Assembly: GCF_022699665.1 (NCBI RefSeq)
Contig: NZ_JALDNB010000008.1
Location: forward strand, 1-64,000
Length of the DNA: 64,000 bases
Source of the DNA: Chryseobacterium aahli
Lineage (GTDB): Bacteria; Bacteroidota; Bacteroidia; Flavobacteriales; Weeksellaceae
Direction of reading: 5' to 3'
In this document: piece after piece, positions 34,202 to 43,444 of the stretch
Numbering within the stretch: position 1 is the first letter of the stretch
Layout: each line of letters begins with the position of its first letter
Translations under genes and position numbers: made by a program
Notes under the pieces: model-generated
Databases searched by the model: none
Told to the model about the DNA's origin: nothing
Seen by the model: the letters and a program-made list of their open reading frames with translations, nothing else

Positions 34202-37200
34202 TTATTCTCTATTTTTCACTAAAATCCACCCTGTGTATTTGATTGGTGTTTTTTGTGCGTTTGGCTCTATCCAGTTGATATGATACCAATAAGTTCCTGT
34301 GAGAATTCCTTTGCCTGCAAACTTACCATCCCATTTGTAATTGTTTGATCTGTCGCCGGTGAACAATTTATTACCGTATCGATCGTATATTACGAATGTA
34401 AGATCGCCTTTGTAGGCTAATTCGCTGTAATCTAAGAAATCATTTACGTTGTCTCCGTTTGGTGTGATTGCATTTACCAGATTAGGAACTGTAATCTCCA
34501 CAGAAACAGGGTCGCAATTAGCGGCATCTTTCACAAAAAATCTATGCTGACCTCTTGAAAGATTGGTAAATACATTAGAATTTTGCCAATTCGCAGGCGT
34601 GTCAACTGCATACTGATAAGGGGCATTGCCTCCCTGAACATTTACAGTCGCTGTACTGTTCGATATTTCGATTGAAGTAATTACAGGTTCGCCTACCTTC
34701 TTAACACTTACAAATTGTTTTATAAAACAACCATTGTTTTCAAGAATTACCCAATACTCACCCACAGCAACACCTGGTAGAGTCTGTGTAGTCGCACCGG
34801 TATTCCATTTATAAGACGTAAACCCTGCTCCTGCATCTAATGTGATTCTCTCGTCAATACATATGAATTTGTCTACCAATGTAGTTGATCTCTTGGGAGG
34901 AGTTACTTTAAGATTAATTTTAGCGATCGCATAACATCCATTTGAGTTATAAACTCTGGCATATACAGATCCGTCACCAGAAATATACAGCGTAGGATTC
35001 AAAATTTCATTGGTTCCGTTACTTGCATCTACGAAAGTTGGATAATACTTTTTCGTAATCGGAGTTTCAATGCTTATTACAGCAGACGTTAAATCAAATA
35101 AACCTTTTGTTTCATTATTTGGAAGAAAACATACCGTCAGAGTAGCGTCGTTCACTACCGGGGTAGGGAAGAATTCTAATGTAATTTTTGCAGTTCCAAA
35201 ACAACCTTCAGAAGTTGTTACAAATACATATACTGACCCTGCTCCTGAGAAATAATTTGTAGGATTACTGATCTGATTGGTATTTGCAGTTAAGTCTGCT
35301 AACGTAGGATAGAATTTTTTAGTCGTTGGCACTGCATTGTCTGTAACGTTTGCTGTAGTTAAATCAAAAAATCCGTTTCCTGAATACTGACAAGCTTTTA
35401 GCGTTCTGTCTGTCAATACGAATGGGACTAAATTTAAGTTTAAAGTAACTTGTTCGCAATCTACAAACTCAGGTGCATTACCACAGAATTTGTAAACAAT
35501 GATATCTTGTGTTCCTGGAGGAGAACCTGGATTTGGAATATATGTAATGACACCTGTTGATGGGTTTATTGTAGCTGTTCCCTGTGTTGGTTGTGTAATA
35601 ATAGTAACAGAACCTGCTGTTGGAGCTTGTGTAGAGTTGGTAAAGGCTGGGGTGATTGCTTTGCTGCCACAGATGTATAAAGATTTAGTTGTCTGTTGCA
35701 GACAAGTGAATACCTTATAAATAGGTGTAGTTAAGGGTACGCAACTTCCAACTCCTACAATTACAGTATAATTACCTGCTATTGTCGGAGTGTATGTGTT
35801 AGATGTTGCACCAGGTATTGCTACACCATTTAGATTCCATTGATATGTTTCAAAGCTATCATCAACTTCCAAGATAATTCCTGGAATGCAGTCTCCTGTT
35901 TGTTTTGCAATAACCGGGATAGAAGAAAATCCTGCGAAGTAGCCTCCATATCCATAAACTCCACTTCCTCCAATAACACCAGCTGTAACGGCTTTGGTAG
36001 ACTGAACGGTTACATTTCCAGTAACAGCAGGAATAGTGTATGATACCCAATTAGTTGTCCCTGTAACAGGAAATGGTCCTTGTGAAGTAGGAACTGGGTT
36101 GCTGTTTACAAGAACAGTAGCTCCGGTTTCAGTTAATATATTTAATTTCACATCAGGAGCAATTCCTGGCATTTCATTGATTTTACCAATTTCATCAATT
36201 TTTCTAGGTAAAAAACAGTTCAATGGGGGTACATAATTATATCCGAGAGTTGCACTGCTTGTAGCAACACCGGCAAGTAATTGATATACATAAACATTTT
36301 TGTTCGCTTTTATAAACATGTTGTAGTGACCACTTGCCAGCTGATTGATCCACATGTCGTCATTGATTCGATAATGCTGTCCTTCATTAATAGTAGCAGC
36401 AGGCGTTGCAGAGCCATTAATAAAAATTTGTGTGTTATTTTCTGTTGCAATAATTACTGCACCTTCCATTCCTTTTCCTATGTTTCCATTTCCTTTTACC
36501 AAAACGAATTCATCTCCAAGTCTGTTCACCGGAACTGATTGATCCATTACAATATCTGATCCATCAAAAGATCCAAGTGCAAACTGTCCATTCATATTAC
36601 CGTTGGTAACTGAAACTGGTTTATCAGAAATAATTTTAGCTCCGATAAAGCCGGTATTATTTGCAGAGATATTTCCAACTCCTTCAATAATATAAGATTG
36701 TCCTTTATTTAGGGTAAATGTTAATGTTGCGGGTGTTGGTGTAGGTCCGCTAGAAAAAATTACTGTTGGGCTGTAACCAGAAACGGTTACGGTAGTATTA
36801 TCTTCAGTAGCCATAATGCCAGTTGTGAAATTATACAAACTGCTACTCTCTGTGATAGGCGCATAGGCTGCATAGAATTTTGTTCCTATACCTGCTTTTC
36901 CTTTTGAAGTAATGATTTCTGCATGGCTTGTTACTGAAAATCTTAGGGTAACATAGTACGGCTTAATACCTTTCATGTATAAGCCCTTAGGTGTGGAAGT
37001 GAAACAATCCGCAGATGATGTCGTAATAATCAGTGACCTGTTTGTAATTGCAAACGTTTGAGGACTTCCTTTACTTATAGTGACAGTTCCAATTACAACA
37101 TTGTTATTATAAATCTCAACGGGAAATGGCGTTACAGAGTCTGTGGAGAAGTATAATACTTGTTGACCACTTGATGAATATCTATCCATCATTGGTGCAA

Positions 37201-37282
37201 TCCAATGCTCTGTGTCTCTCTGTGCAGATAGAGAGCTGAATGTCATCAAAAGTAAAACTAAACTGAGTAGAAATCTTTTCAT
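34202..37282 (-). CDS. Giant T9SS type B surface protein, paralogue 3
   Basis: 1026 residues with the same order of modules: signal peptide (LLSLVLLLMTFSSLSAQ), IgGFc-binding-like domain (AEIITSKGKAGIGTKFYAAYAP, IMATEDNTTVTVSGY), Ig-like (YQWNLNGVAIPGATSNTYTP), cadherin-like (NPSTGVITYIPNPGSPPGTQD), then two tandem copies of a ~75-residue spacer (KKFYPTLADLTANTNQISNP and KKYYPTFVDASNGTNEILNP), a SprB-like repeat (QGGNAPYQYAVDTPANWQNS) and a type B sorting domain (AITPNGDNVNDFLDYSEL). The extra spacer copy explains its greater length relative to paralogue 2. Surface adhesin or matrix protein, by inference. Confidence 0.88.
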   Translation of the reverse strand: MKRFLLSLVLLLMTFSSLSAQRDTEHWIAPMMDRYSSSGQQVLYFSTDSVTPFPVEIYNNNVVIGTVTISKGSPQTFAITNRSLIITTSSADCFTSTPKGLYMKGIKPYYVTLRFSVTSHAEIITSKGKAGIGTKFYAAYAPITESSSLYNFTTGIMATEDNTTVTVSGYSPTVIFSSGPTPTPATLTFTLNKGQSYIIEGVGNISANNTGFIGAKIISDKPVSVTNGNMNGQFALGSFDGSDIVMDQSVPVNRLGDEFVLVKGNGNIGKGMEGAVIIATENNTQIFINGSATPAATINEGQHYRINDDMWINQLASGHYNMFIKANKNVYVYQLLAGVATSSATLGYNYVPPLNCFLPRKIDEIGKINEMPGIAPDVKLNILTETGATVLVNSNPVPTSQGPFPVTGTTNWVSYTIPAVTGNVTVQSTKAVTAGVIGGSGVYGYGGYFAGFSSIPVIAKQTGDCIPGIILEVDDSFETYQWNLNGVAIPGATSNTYTPTIAGNYTVIVGVGSCVPLTTPIYKVFTCLQQTTKSLYICGSKAITPAFTNSTQAPTAGSVTIITQPTQGTATINPSTGVITYIPNPGSPPGTQDIIVYKFCGNAPEFVDCEQVTLNLNLVPFVLTDRTLKACQYSGNGFFDLTTANVTDNAVPTTKKFYPTLADLTANTNQISNPTNYFSGAGSVYVFVTTSEGCFGTAKITLEFFPTPVVNDATLTVCFLPNNETKGLFDLTSAVISIETPITKKYYPTFVDASNGTNEILNPTLYISGDGSVYARVYNSNGCYAIAKINLKVTPPKRSTTLVDKFICIDERITLDAGAGFTSYKWNTGATTQTLPGVAVGEYWVILENNGCFIKQFVSVKKVGEPVITSIEISNSTATVNVQGGNAPYQYAVDTPANWQNSNVFTNLSRGQHRFFVKDAANCDPVSVEITVPNLVNAITPNGDNVNDFLDYSELAYKGDLTFVIYDRYGNKLFTGDRSNNYKWDGKFAGKGILTGTYWYHINWIEPNAQKTPIKYTGWILVKNRE

Positions 37283-37305
37283 AAGATATGGAATTAGGAT
37301 TTCTA

Positions 37306-37313
37306 CAAAATTA
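37306..37313 (-). promoter_or_regulatory. -7 promoter element of T9SS paralogue 3
   Basis: TAATTTTG on the minus strand, 23 bp before the ATG; the leader shares AAATCCTAATTC with paralogue 2. Confidence 0.55.
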
Positions 37314-37361
37314 ATATATTATTTAATATATTGTTAATAAATGCTAAAGAAAATATAAAAA

Positions 37362-40300
37362 TTATTCTCGATTCTTAATTAATAACCATCCAGAATGCGA
37401 AACTGGTAATTTTGTGTCGGGTTCTATCCATTTCAAAATGTACCAATAAGTCCCTGTTGACAGAGGTCTTCCACCAGATTTTCCGTCCCAGATATAATTT
37501 TTATCTGAAGATTTATAAACCGGTGCACCATATCTGTCTACCACTTCAATGCTTACATTTTGTTTTAATCTAAGCTCAGAATAGTTCAAAACATCATTAT
37601 GGCCATCTCCATTTGGTGTTATTGTATTTACAAGATTGAGAATGATAAACTCTTTGGTTATGGGCTGACATCCGTTTGCACCCAAAACATACACCTTGTA
37701 AGTTCCTCTCGTCAAACCGTAAAAAATGTTTGAAGATTGATAATCAATTCCATTTAGTGAATATTGATAAGGGGAAACTCCGCCAGATACATTAACTGTG
37801 GCATTAGATCCGGTTACTTGTATGCTTGTGATGGTGGGTGATTGTGCAGTAGTCACATTTACAGTTTGTCTATAAATACAACCGTTAAATGTTAAATCAA
37901 CAAAATAAGTACCTACACCTGCAGTGATAAAGGAGGTTGTCTCGCCCGTACTCCATAAATAAGATGTAAAGCCATCTCCAGCGTTTAAAATTGCTTTTCG
38001 GTCTGAGCATATGATCTGATCTTTTAGTGTTTCAGATTTTTTTCCGGATTTTAATGTGATGGTGATTGTTCCTGTGTTTGGACAGGCATTAGCAGTTGTG
38101 AATCTGATATAATAAGTTCCGACTCCTGTGATTGTTTGTTGAGCTGCAACGCCATTTGTTCCCGCTTGGGCATTAGCTAATGTCGAATGGAATGTCAAAC
38201 TCACTGAGGGATCTGTTGTGAATTGATTTTTAAAATCATTAAGGTTCATATTTTCAGAACCATTAAGGTCATTGTCGCAAATCTGTGTATTTACGGTGTT
38301 TGTCAGTAAAGTTATTCTGTTGCCAATTGAAAAATTCATTTGTCCGAAAGCCGAAGAACAGTCGTTTGTTCCATCAACTCTTACATAGACTGTAGCGCTG
38401 GTTGTGTATGTCCAGTTTAAAGGTAATGTATTGTTATTTCCTGCGGTTGCGTCAGTTTGATTTAAATAATATCTTACTGTGAAACTACCAGAATTTATTA
38501 CAATTTGTGGAGTAATATTTGCAAAATTAACATTAATAATTCCATCAAAATTATCATCGCAAAGTGCTGCATTATAATTTCCTGTATTGACATTTGGAAG
38601 TGGGTTCGATACCAATGAAATCTGAGCTGTTTTCGTACAACCGAATGGTGAAGTGATTTTCACATATACTACAGAAGTTCCAGAATTATAAGCTGAAGGC
38701 GTAGTAATAAGTGTGGTCAAAGCAGCATTAGAATAGTATAGAAGTGTAGCGCCTGCTGTAGAAGATACGTTTGCTGTTGTAAGGTTGAAAGTTGTAGTGC
38801 CTGTATTATTTGCGCAACCACTGAGTGTTGCATTAGTAGATGTTATAATATCTAAACTTAATGTGATTTTTGCAATATTTGGGCAAGAATTTGGTTTTTG
38901 AAATCTTATATAAAGTATTTTTGTAGGGGCAATAGTTTGTAAAACATTTACGGCATTTGCGCCATTTTGTGCATCTGCTAATGTATTGTGGTACGTAACT
39001 GATACCGTATTATCTGTGGTGAAATTATTTTTATAAACATCTAAATTTACCGTTTCCGTTCCGTCAGAATTATCATCACAAATCAAGGTCGTGTAATCTG
39101 TTGTTAGCAATGGAAGTTTATTTCCTATTGTAAAATTTATTTGTCCAAAAACCGGCGGACAGCCATTTGTAGATTCTACTCTAATATAAACGGTTGTATT
39201 CGCTGAATATGTCCAGTTTGTAGGTAATGTATTGTTGTTTCCTGCAGTAGCGTCAGCTTGATTTAAATAATATTTTACAGTGAAATTTGCTGAGTTGGAT
39301 ACAATTTGAGGCGTTACCGTTGTAAAGTTTACATTAATAATTCCATCAAAATTATCATCACAAAGATTTGCATTGTAATTGGCTGTGTTGATATTTGCAG
39401 CAGGATTTACCGTCAAAGTGATTTGTGCAACTTTTGAACATCCATTTGCTGAAGTTACATTGGCATACACAATACCAGAATTAGAAATATATGCTGAAGG
39501 ATTTCCAATGATTGTAGTTAATAAAGCATCTGTATAATAAGTTACGGTTGTTCCGGCATCTGGTGTCACAACTGCTGTTGTTAAATTAAATATTCCGGAA
39601 TTTCCATTGGCGCTACAAGTTGTTAAGGTCACATTGTTAGCCTGAAGAACGTCAATGTTGATGATCACTTTAAAATATTCAAAACTCGCAGGATTTCCAT
39701 TTCCTTGAATATAATAGGTGAATGTATCAGTTGTGTCAAGTGTTAATCCTAGATTTGGTGTGTAAGTGATTTGCCCGGTTGTAGGATTTACAACAGCCGT
39801 TCCTGATGTAGGAGGCGCAATGATTGCAGTTTGATTCGGTACAATCACTTGCGTAGAATTAGTAAAAGCAGGAGTAATTACTTTGGTGTTACAAGATCCG
39901 ATATTATAAGTCGTTGTAGATATTGGAGGACAAAGTGTGTAATCGTATTCGGATGTCAATTTTGTTTCGCAGTTGTTTTTACTAACCATACAAGTGTAGA
40001 CTCCGGTACCATATAATTCAGGATTTATAGAAAAAGTAGTAGCACCCGGGATGATGCTCCCATTCAGATACCATTGGTAGCTGTCATAATTGTTGTCAAC
40101 CTGAAGCAGTACCCCAAGGTAGCAGTCTCCAGTTTTTGTAATGGCGGGTACAGATGAAAATCCTGCAAAATAACCTCCGTATCCCACAGCATTGTCTCCG
40201 GCAGCAATTCCTGCAGTTAAAGCTTTGGTAGAATTCACGGTGATATTTCCTGTCACATTAGGAATCGAGTAGGTGACCCAATTTGGGTTTCCCATCACAG

Positions 40301-41507
40301 GATAAGGTCCGTTTGCTGTGTTGATATTGTTACCGTTGAAAGTAACAGCAGCACCGGTTTGGGTGATGATATTTAATTTTGTACTAAATGAATCTGATCC
40401 AATTTTATTAATAAAACCTATTTCTTCAATTTTATTAGGCATAAAGCAGCTTAATGGCGGGATAAAATTCATACCTCCTGTTGCATAGACGGTATTTCCC
40501 GATGCGCCAGCAAGCAATTGGTATACGTAAACATTGTTATTCGAAGAAATACTCATATTAAAGTTATTATTCCCCTGATGAACATAATATGTGCCTTGCA
40601 CAAGATAATAATCTCCTTCATTCAAGGTAACATTGGCAAGAAGATTTCCGTTGACTGTAAGTTTGGTGTTGTTTGCCGTTGCGATAACCAATGCTGCTTC
40701 CATTCCTGAATTGGAAGGGCCATTTCCTTTTACCATGACAAAATCTTTACCCAATCTTTCGACAGGGACAGCCTGATCCATTAAAACATCTACGTTGCTG
40801 TTATTCTGAGTGGTATAAATACTGTTAAAATTTCCGTTGGTTACAGAAATAGGCTTGCTGGCGACAATTTTCGCTCCTACCAAACCGGATAAATTATTCG
40901 TAGAAAGATCACTTTGAGCTTCTATAATATATGATTTACCCTTATTTAGGGTGAAAGTTCTTGTTGGAGCTGAAATTCCGTCAGAAAAAACAACATTAGG
41001 ATTGTAGCCGGATAAAGTAACGGTTGTATTGTCTTCTGTTGCAGTAACTCCAATCGTGGAATTGACATAAGGTTTCGCCGTAGTGTTGGGAGCCATACCC
41101 ACAAAAAAGTTTTTGCCGATACCTGCTAATCCTTTTGAAGTAATAATTTCTGCTTGGTTAGGAACAGAAAACCTAAAGTTGGCGAAGAATTTTTTGCTTC
41201 CTTTCACACTCAGTCCCATCGAGTTTGAAACAAAAAGATTTGAGGGTGCTGATGAAATCATGAAATTATTAGGAATCGTCAATTGTACAGGATTATTTTT
41301 ACTTACCTGTACAGTTGTAAAAAGGGTATTGTTATTAAATACCTGAACTGAAAACGGGGTCGTTTGATCAGTAGATAAATATAAATAACCTTTTGCGGTT
41401 CCCTGCAATGAACTGGCAGACATAGGTGCAAACCAATGCTCAGTATCCAATTGCGCATTTACCAATAGAGAGAGAAATATACAAAGACTTAATAAAAATT
41501 TTTTCAT
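37362..41507 (-). CDS. Giant T9SS type B surface protein, paralogue 4 with internal duplication
   Basis: 1381 residues, the largest of the array. Signal peptide (LLSLCIFLSLLVNAQ), IgGFc-binding-like domain (AEIITSKGLAGIGKNFFVGMAP, VTATEDNTTVTLSGY), Ig-like (YQWYLNGSIIPGATTFSINP) and cadherin-like (VVNPTTGQITYTPNLGL) modules are followed by two tandem copies of a 267-residue unit. Each unit carries LCDDNFDGIINVNF, KYYLNQADATAGNNNTLP / RYYLNQTDATAGNNNTLP and a second CDDN/CDND motif. A SprB-like repeat (SGGVSPYQYSLNGIDYQSSN) and the type B sorting domain (TITPNGDGHNDVLNYSEL) close the chain. DxDxDG-like loops in the unit may bind calcium. Probably first transcribed of the array, with its own promoter box. 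Confidence 0.88.
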   Translation of the reverse strand: MKKFLLSLCIFLSLLVNAQLDTEHWFAPMSASSLQGTAKGYLYLSTDQTTPFSVQVFNNNTLFTTVQVSKNNPVQLTIPNNFMISSAPSNLFVSNSMGLSVKGSKKFFANFRFSVPNQAEIITSKGLAGIGKNFFVGMAPNTTAKPYVNSTIGVTATEDNTTVTLSGYNPNVVFSDGISAPTRTFTLNKGKSYIIEAQSDLSTNNLSGLVGAKIVASKPISVTNGNFNSIYTTQNNSNVDVLMDQAVPVERLGKDFVMVKGNGPSNSGMEAALVIATANNTKLTVNGNLLANVTLNEGDYYLVQGTYYVHQGNNNFNMSISSNNNVYVYQLLAGASGNTVYATGGMNFIPPLSCFMPNKIEEIGFINKIGSDSFSTKLNIITQTGAAVTFNGNNINTANGPYPVMGNPNWVTYSIPNVTGNITVNSTKALTAGIAAGDNAVGYGGYFAGFSSVPAITKTGDCYLGVLLQVDNNYDSYQWYLNGSIIPGATTFSINPELYGTGVYTCMVSKNNCETKLTSEYDYTLCPPISTTTYNIGSCNTKVITPAFTNSTQVIVPNQTAIIAPPTSGTAVVNPTTGQITYTPNLGLTLDTTDTFTYYIQGNGNPASFEYFKVIINIDVLQANNVTLTTCSANGNSGIFNLTTAVVTPDAGTTVTYYTDALLTTIIGNPSAYISNSGIVYANVTSANGCSKVAQITLTVNPAANINTANYNANLCDDNFDGIINVNFTTVTPQIVSNSANFTVKYYLNQADATAGNNNTLPTNWTYSANTTVYIRVESTNGCPPVFGQINFTIGNKLPLLTTDYTTLICDDNSDGTETVNLDVYKNNFTTDNTVSVTYHNTLADAQNGANAVNVLQTIAPTKILYIRFQKPNSCPNIAKITLSLDIITSTNATLSGCANNTGTTTFNLTTANVSSTAGATLLYYSNAALTTLITTPSAYNSGTSVVYVKITSPFGCTKTAQISLVSNPLPNVNTGNYNAALCDDNFDGIINVNFANITPQIVINSGSFTVRYYLNQTDATAGNNNTLPLNWTYTTSATVYVRVDGTNDCSSAFGQMNFSIGNRITLLTNTVNTQICDNDLNGSENMNLNDFKNQFTTDPSVSLTFHSTLANAQAGTNGVAAQQTITGVGTYYIRFTTANACPNTGTITITLKSGKKSETLKDQIICSDRKAILNAGDGFTSYLWSTGETTSFITAGVGTYFVDLTFNGCIYRQTVNVTTAQSPTITSIQVTGSNATVNVSGGVSPYQYSLNGIDYQSSNIFYGLTRGTYKVYVLGANGCQPITKEFIILNLVNTITPNGDGHNDVLNYSELRLKQNVSIEVVDRYGAPVYKSSDKNYIWDGKSGGRPLSTGTYWYILKWIEPDTKLPVSHSGWLLIKNRE
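38530..39420. repeat. In-frame tandem duplication unit boundary within T9SS paralogue 4
   Basis: The string ATTAATAATTCCATC with its flanks recurs at 38532 and 39333, an exact 801-bp (267-codon) offset. High nucleotide similarity continues on both sides, so the unit expanded by in-frame tandem duplication. Confidence 0.75.
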
Positions 41508-41526
41508 GCCGATTCTTAAAGGGCGA

Positions 41527-41534
41527 CAAATTTA
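41527..41534 (-). promoter_or_regulatory. -7 promoter element of T9SS paralogue 4
   Basis: TAAATTTG on the minus strand, 19 bp before the ATG. Confidence 0.55.
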
Positions 41535-41650
41535 ATTATTAATAATCAAAATATTACGTATTTTTTTAACATATTTTTGTGAAAACAGGATAGTGTTGAA
41601 TATTTAAAATAAACTTCATAATTAATTAATATCCATAATTTGGTTTGCAT

Positions 41651-41683
41651 AAAAAATCCCGGTAAAAAAATTTCACCGGGATT
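41651..41683 (-). terminator. Terminator of tsf
   Basis: AATCCCGGT / ACCGGGATT stem with a T-run on the minus strand, 23 bp past the tsf stop. Confidence 0.85.
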
Positions 41684-41706
41684 ATATATTTGTTTGGAAA
41701 GATTGA

Positions 41707-42534
41707 TTAAGCTAAGCTTACTCTTACAAATCCTGTAACTTTCAAGTCAGCGTTTACAGATTTTACGTAATCAGCAACAGAAATAGAACTGTCTTTGATG
41801 AAATCTTGGTGTACCAAAGTGTTGTCTTTGTAGAATCTCTGCATTTTACCTTTCAAGATATTTTCGATAATGTTTGCAGGCTTACCTTCTTCTGTAAGTT
41901 TGTGTCTTTCGATTTCCAATTCTTTATCGATTGTTTCTTGAGAAACTTTAGTTTCGTCAAGAGCGATAGGGTTCATTGCAGCAGCTTGCATAGAAACAGC
42001 TTTAGCAGCTTCGTCAGCACCGTCTACTTTTGCAGAAAGTGAAGTGATTGCAGCGATTTTGTTTCCAGCGTGGATGTAAGCTCCCAAGAAAGATCCTGTA
42101 ATTCTTTCGAATGCACCGATCTCGATTTTCTCACCGATAACTCCAGTTTGCTCGATTAATTTCTCAGCAACAGTCATTCCGTGGAAATCTGTAGCCAATA
42201 ATTCTTCTTTAGTAGCAGCGAAAATAGCCATTTCAGCGATTTCGTAAGCTAGCTCGATAAATGCTTCGTTTTTAGCAACAAAGTCAGTCTCACAGTTTAA
42301 AGAGATAACAGTACCTAAAGTGTTATCTTCGTTTACTCTAGCGATCACTGCACCTTCAGAAGAATCTCTGTCAGCTCTGTTAGCAGCAACTTTTTGTCCT
42401 TTTTTTCTAAGGATATCTACTGCTTTTTCGAAGTCTCCTTCTGCTTCAACTAAAGCTTTCTTGCAGTCCATCATACCTGCACCTGTTTGGTTTCTCAATT
42501 TTGCTACGTCTGCAGCAGCTGGTGAATAAGACAT
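41707..42534 (-). CDS. tsf: Elongation factor Ts
   Basis: Guanine-nucleotide exchange factor for EF-Tu in translation. 275 residues with the family N-terminus (AAADVAKLRNQTGAGMMDCKKAL), the ubiquitin-associated-like helix pair, and the TDFVAKNEAF motif of the core. In most bacteria tsf directly follows rpsB and is co-transcribed with it. Here rpsB lies 19 kb away on the opposite strand, and tsf has its own promoter box and terminator. Inverting the intervening segment would put tsf just downstream of rpsB in the same direction, so a past inversion is likely. Confidence 0.97.
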   Translation of the reverse strand: MSYSPAAADVAKLRNQTGAGMMDCKKALVEAEGDFEKAVDILRKKGQKVAANRADRDSSEGAVIARVNEDNTLGTVISLNCETDFVAKNEAFIELAYEIAEMAIFAATKEELLATDFHGMTVAEKLIEQTGVIGEKIEIGAFERITGSFLGAYIHAGNKIAAITSLSAKVDGADEAAKAVSMQAAAMNPIALDETKVSQETIDKELEIERHKLTEEGKPANIIENILKGKMQRFYKDNTLVHQDFIKDSSISVADYVKSVNADLKVTGFVRVSLA

Positions 42535-42596
42535 AATATTTATTATTTTTTTATTTAAAATTATGATTAACTTTAATAGTTTATTATAAAGATGTG

Positions 42597-42604
42597 CAAA
42601 GATA
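42597..42604 (-). promoter_or_regulatory. -7 promoter element of tsf
   Basis: TATCTTTG on the minus strand, about 62 bp before the tsf ATG. Confidence 0.55.
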
Positions 42605-42681
42605 ATGATTTTAATGATAAACTAAAAAATGACTTTTCACGTTATAGTATTATTTAATAAATTTTTAAAGGTTTTTACTCA

Positions 42682-43383
42682 ATGAGAAAATTATTTCTGA
42701 TCTTATTCCTCTCCATATTCTGTCTTGGCTTCTCTCAAAAGAAGAAAAAAGGCAAAGCAAAAGTAGTCGCCGAGAAAGAAACGGTCATTATTTATACAGA
42801 AACAGAAGCTGAAACTTCTAACGAACCCAGAATTATCGCAGGTTTTCTAAAACAAAATCCCGGTCATGCAAGGACTGATTTTTTTAAGAAAAGATTGATT
42901 ACCATCATCATGGCTGACAATTCACCGGAAGCAAAACCTACCATAAAACCAATCAGTAAAGATAAAATTGAAAATATTGTAAACAATAGTGAACTTAATA
43001 AAGGGAAAAATTTAGGTTCAAATGTGAAAAACACTTCTACACCAGAAAGAAATGTGACCTATGCAAGTGTAGGAGGTGCAAGTAAAAAAGCAGAACCAAG
43101 CGATAAAGCGAAAAAAACGGCATCAATGCTGACTCATCTTTTTAATAATGATCCGAGTGATAAAGAAGCTTACATCAATATCAAAAACAGATCAAACTGC
43201 AGACTGATTGTAAAAATAAGCGGAAAAAAATATTACAATCTCGACGTTCCCGCAAAAGGGCAGAACTTCGTATTGATTGAAAAAGGAGATTATGTTTTGA
43301 CAACAATGGTCTGCGATGCCAAATATTCTTCACTGAAAAAGATTACAAAAGATATTGAGATACAGCTGGATGTTGCTGATTAG
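42682..43383 (+). CDS. Exported protein of the CN-VC envelope family (isolated member)
   Basis: 233 residues with a cleavable signal (LFLILFLSIFCLGFSQ) followed by a lysine patch (KKKKGKAK). It shares the N-terminal phrase (FLKQNPGHARTDFFKKRL, a diverged form of the HPxDPRR motif) and the C-terminal domain with the three proteins at 23-26 kb: ASMLTHLFNNDPSDKEAY, SNCRLIVKISGKKYYNLDVPAKG, YVLTTMVCDAKYSSLKK, with both conserved Cys. It is the only member on the plus strand and lies at the far side of the rpsB-tsf interval, as expected if an inversion split an original tandem cluster. Function unknown. Confidence 0.75.
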   Translation: MRKLFLILFLSIFCLGFSQKKKKGKAKVVAEKETVIIYTETEAETSNEPRIIAGFLKQNPGHARTDFFKKRLITIIMADNSPEAKPTIKPISKDKIENIVNNSELNKGKNLGSNVKNTSTPERNVTYASVGGASKKAEPSDKAKKTASMLTHLFNNDPSDKEAYINIKNRSNCRLIVKISGKKYYNLDVPAKGQNFVLIEKGDYVLTTMVCDAKYSSLKKITKDIEIQLDVAD

Positions 43384-43403
43384 TATTCATTTTAAATCAA
43401 AAT

Positions 43404-43441
43404 AAAAAAGGTAGCTTAGAAATTCTAAGCTACCTTTTTTA
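43404..43441. terminator. Bidirectional terminator between envelope-family gene and accA
   Basis: A near-perfect palindrome with stem AAAAAAGGTAGCTTAGAA and its complement around a single A; T-runs in both directions. It serves two convergent genes. Confidence 0.9.
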
Positions 43442-43444
43442 TTT

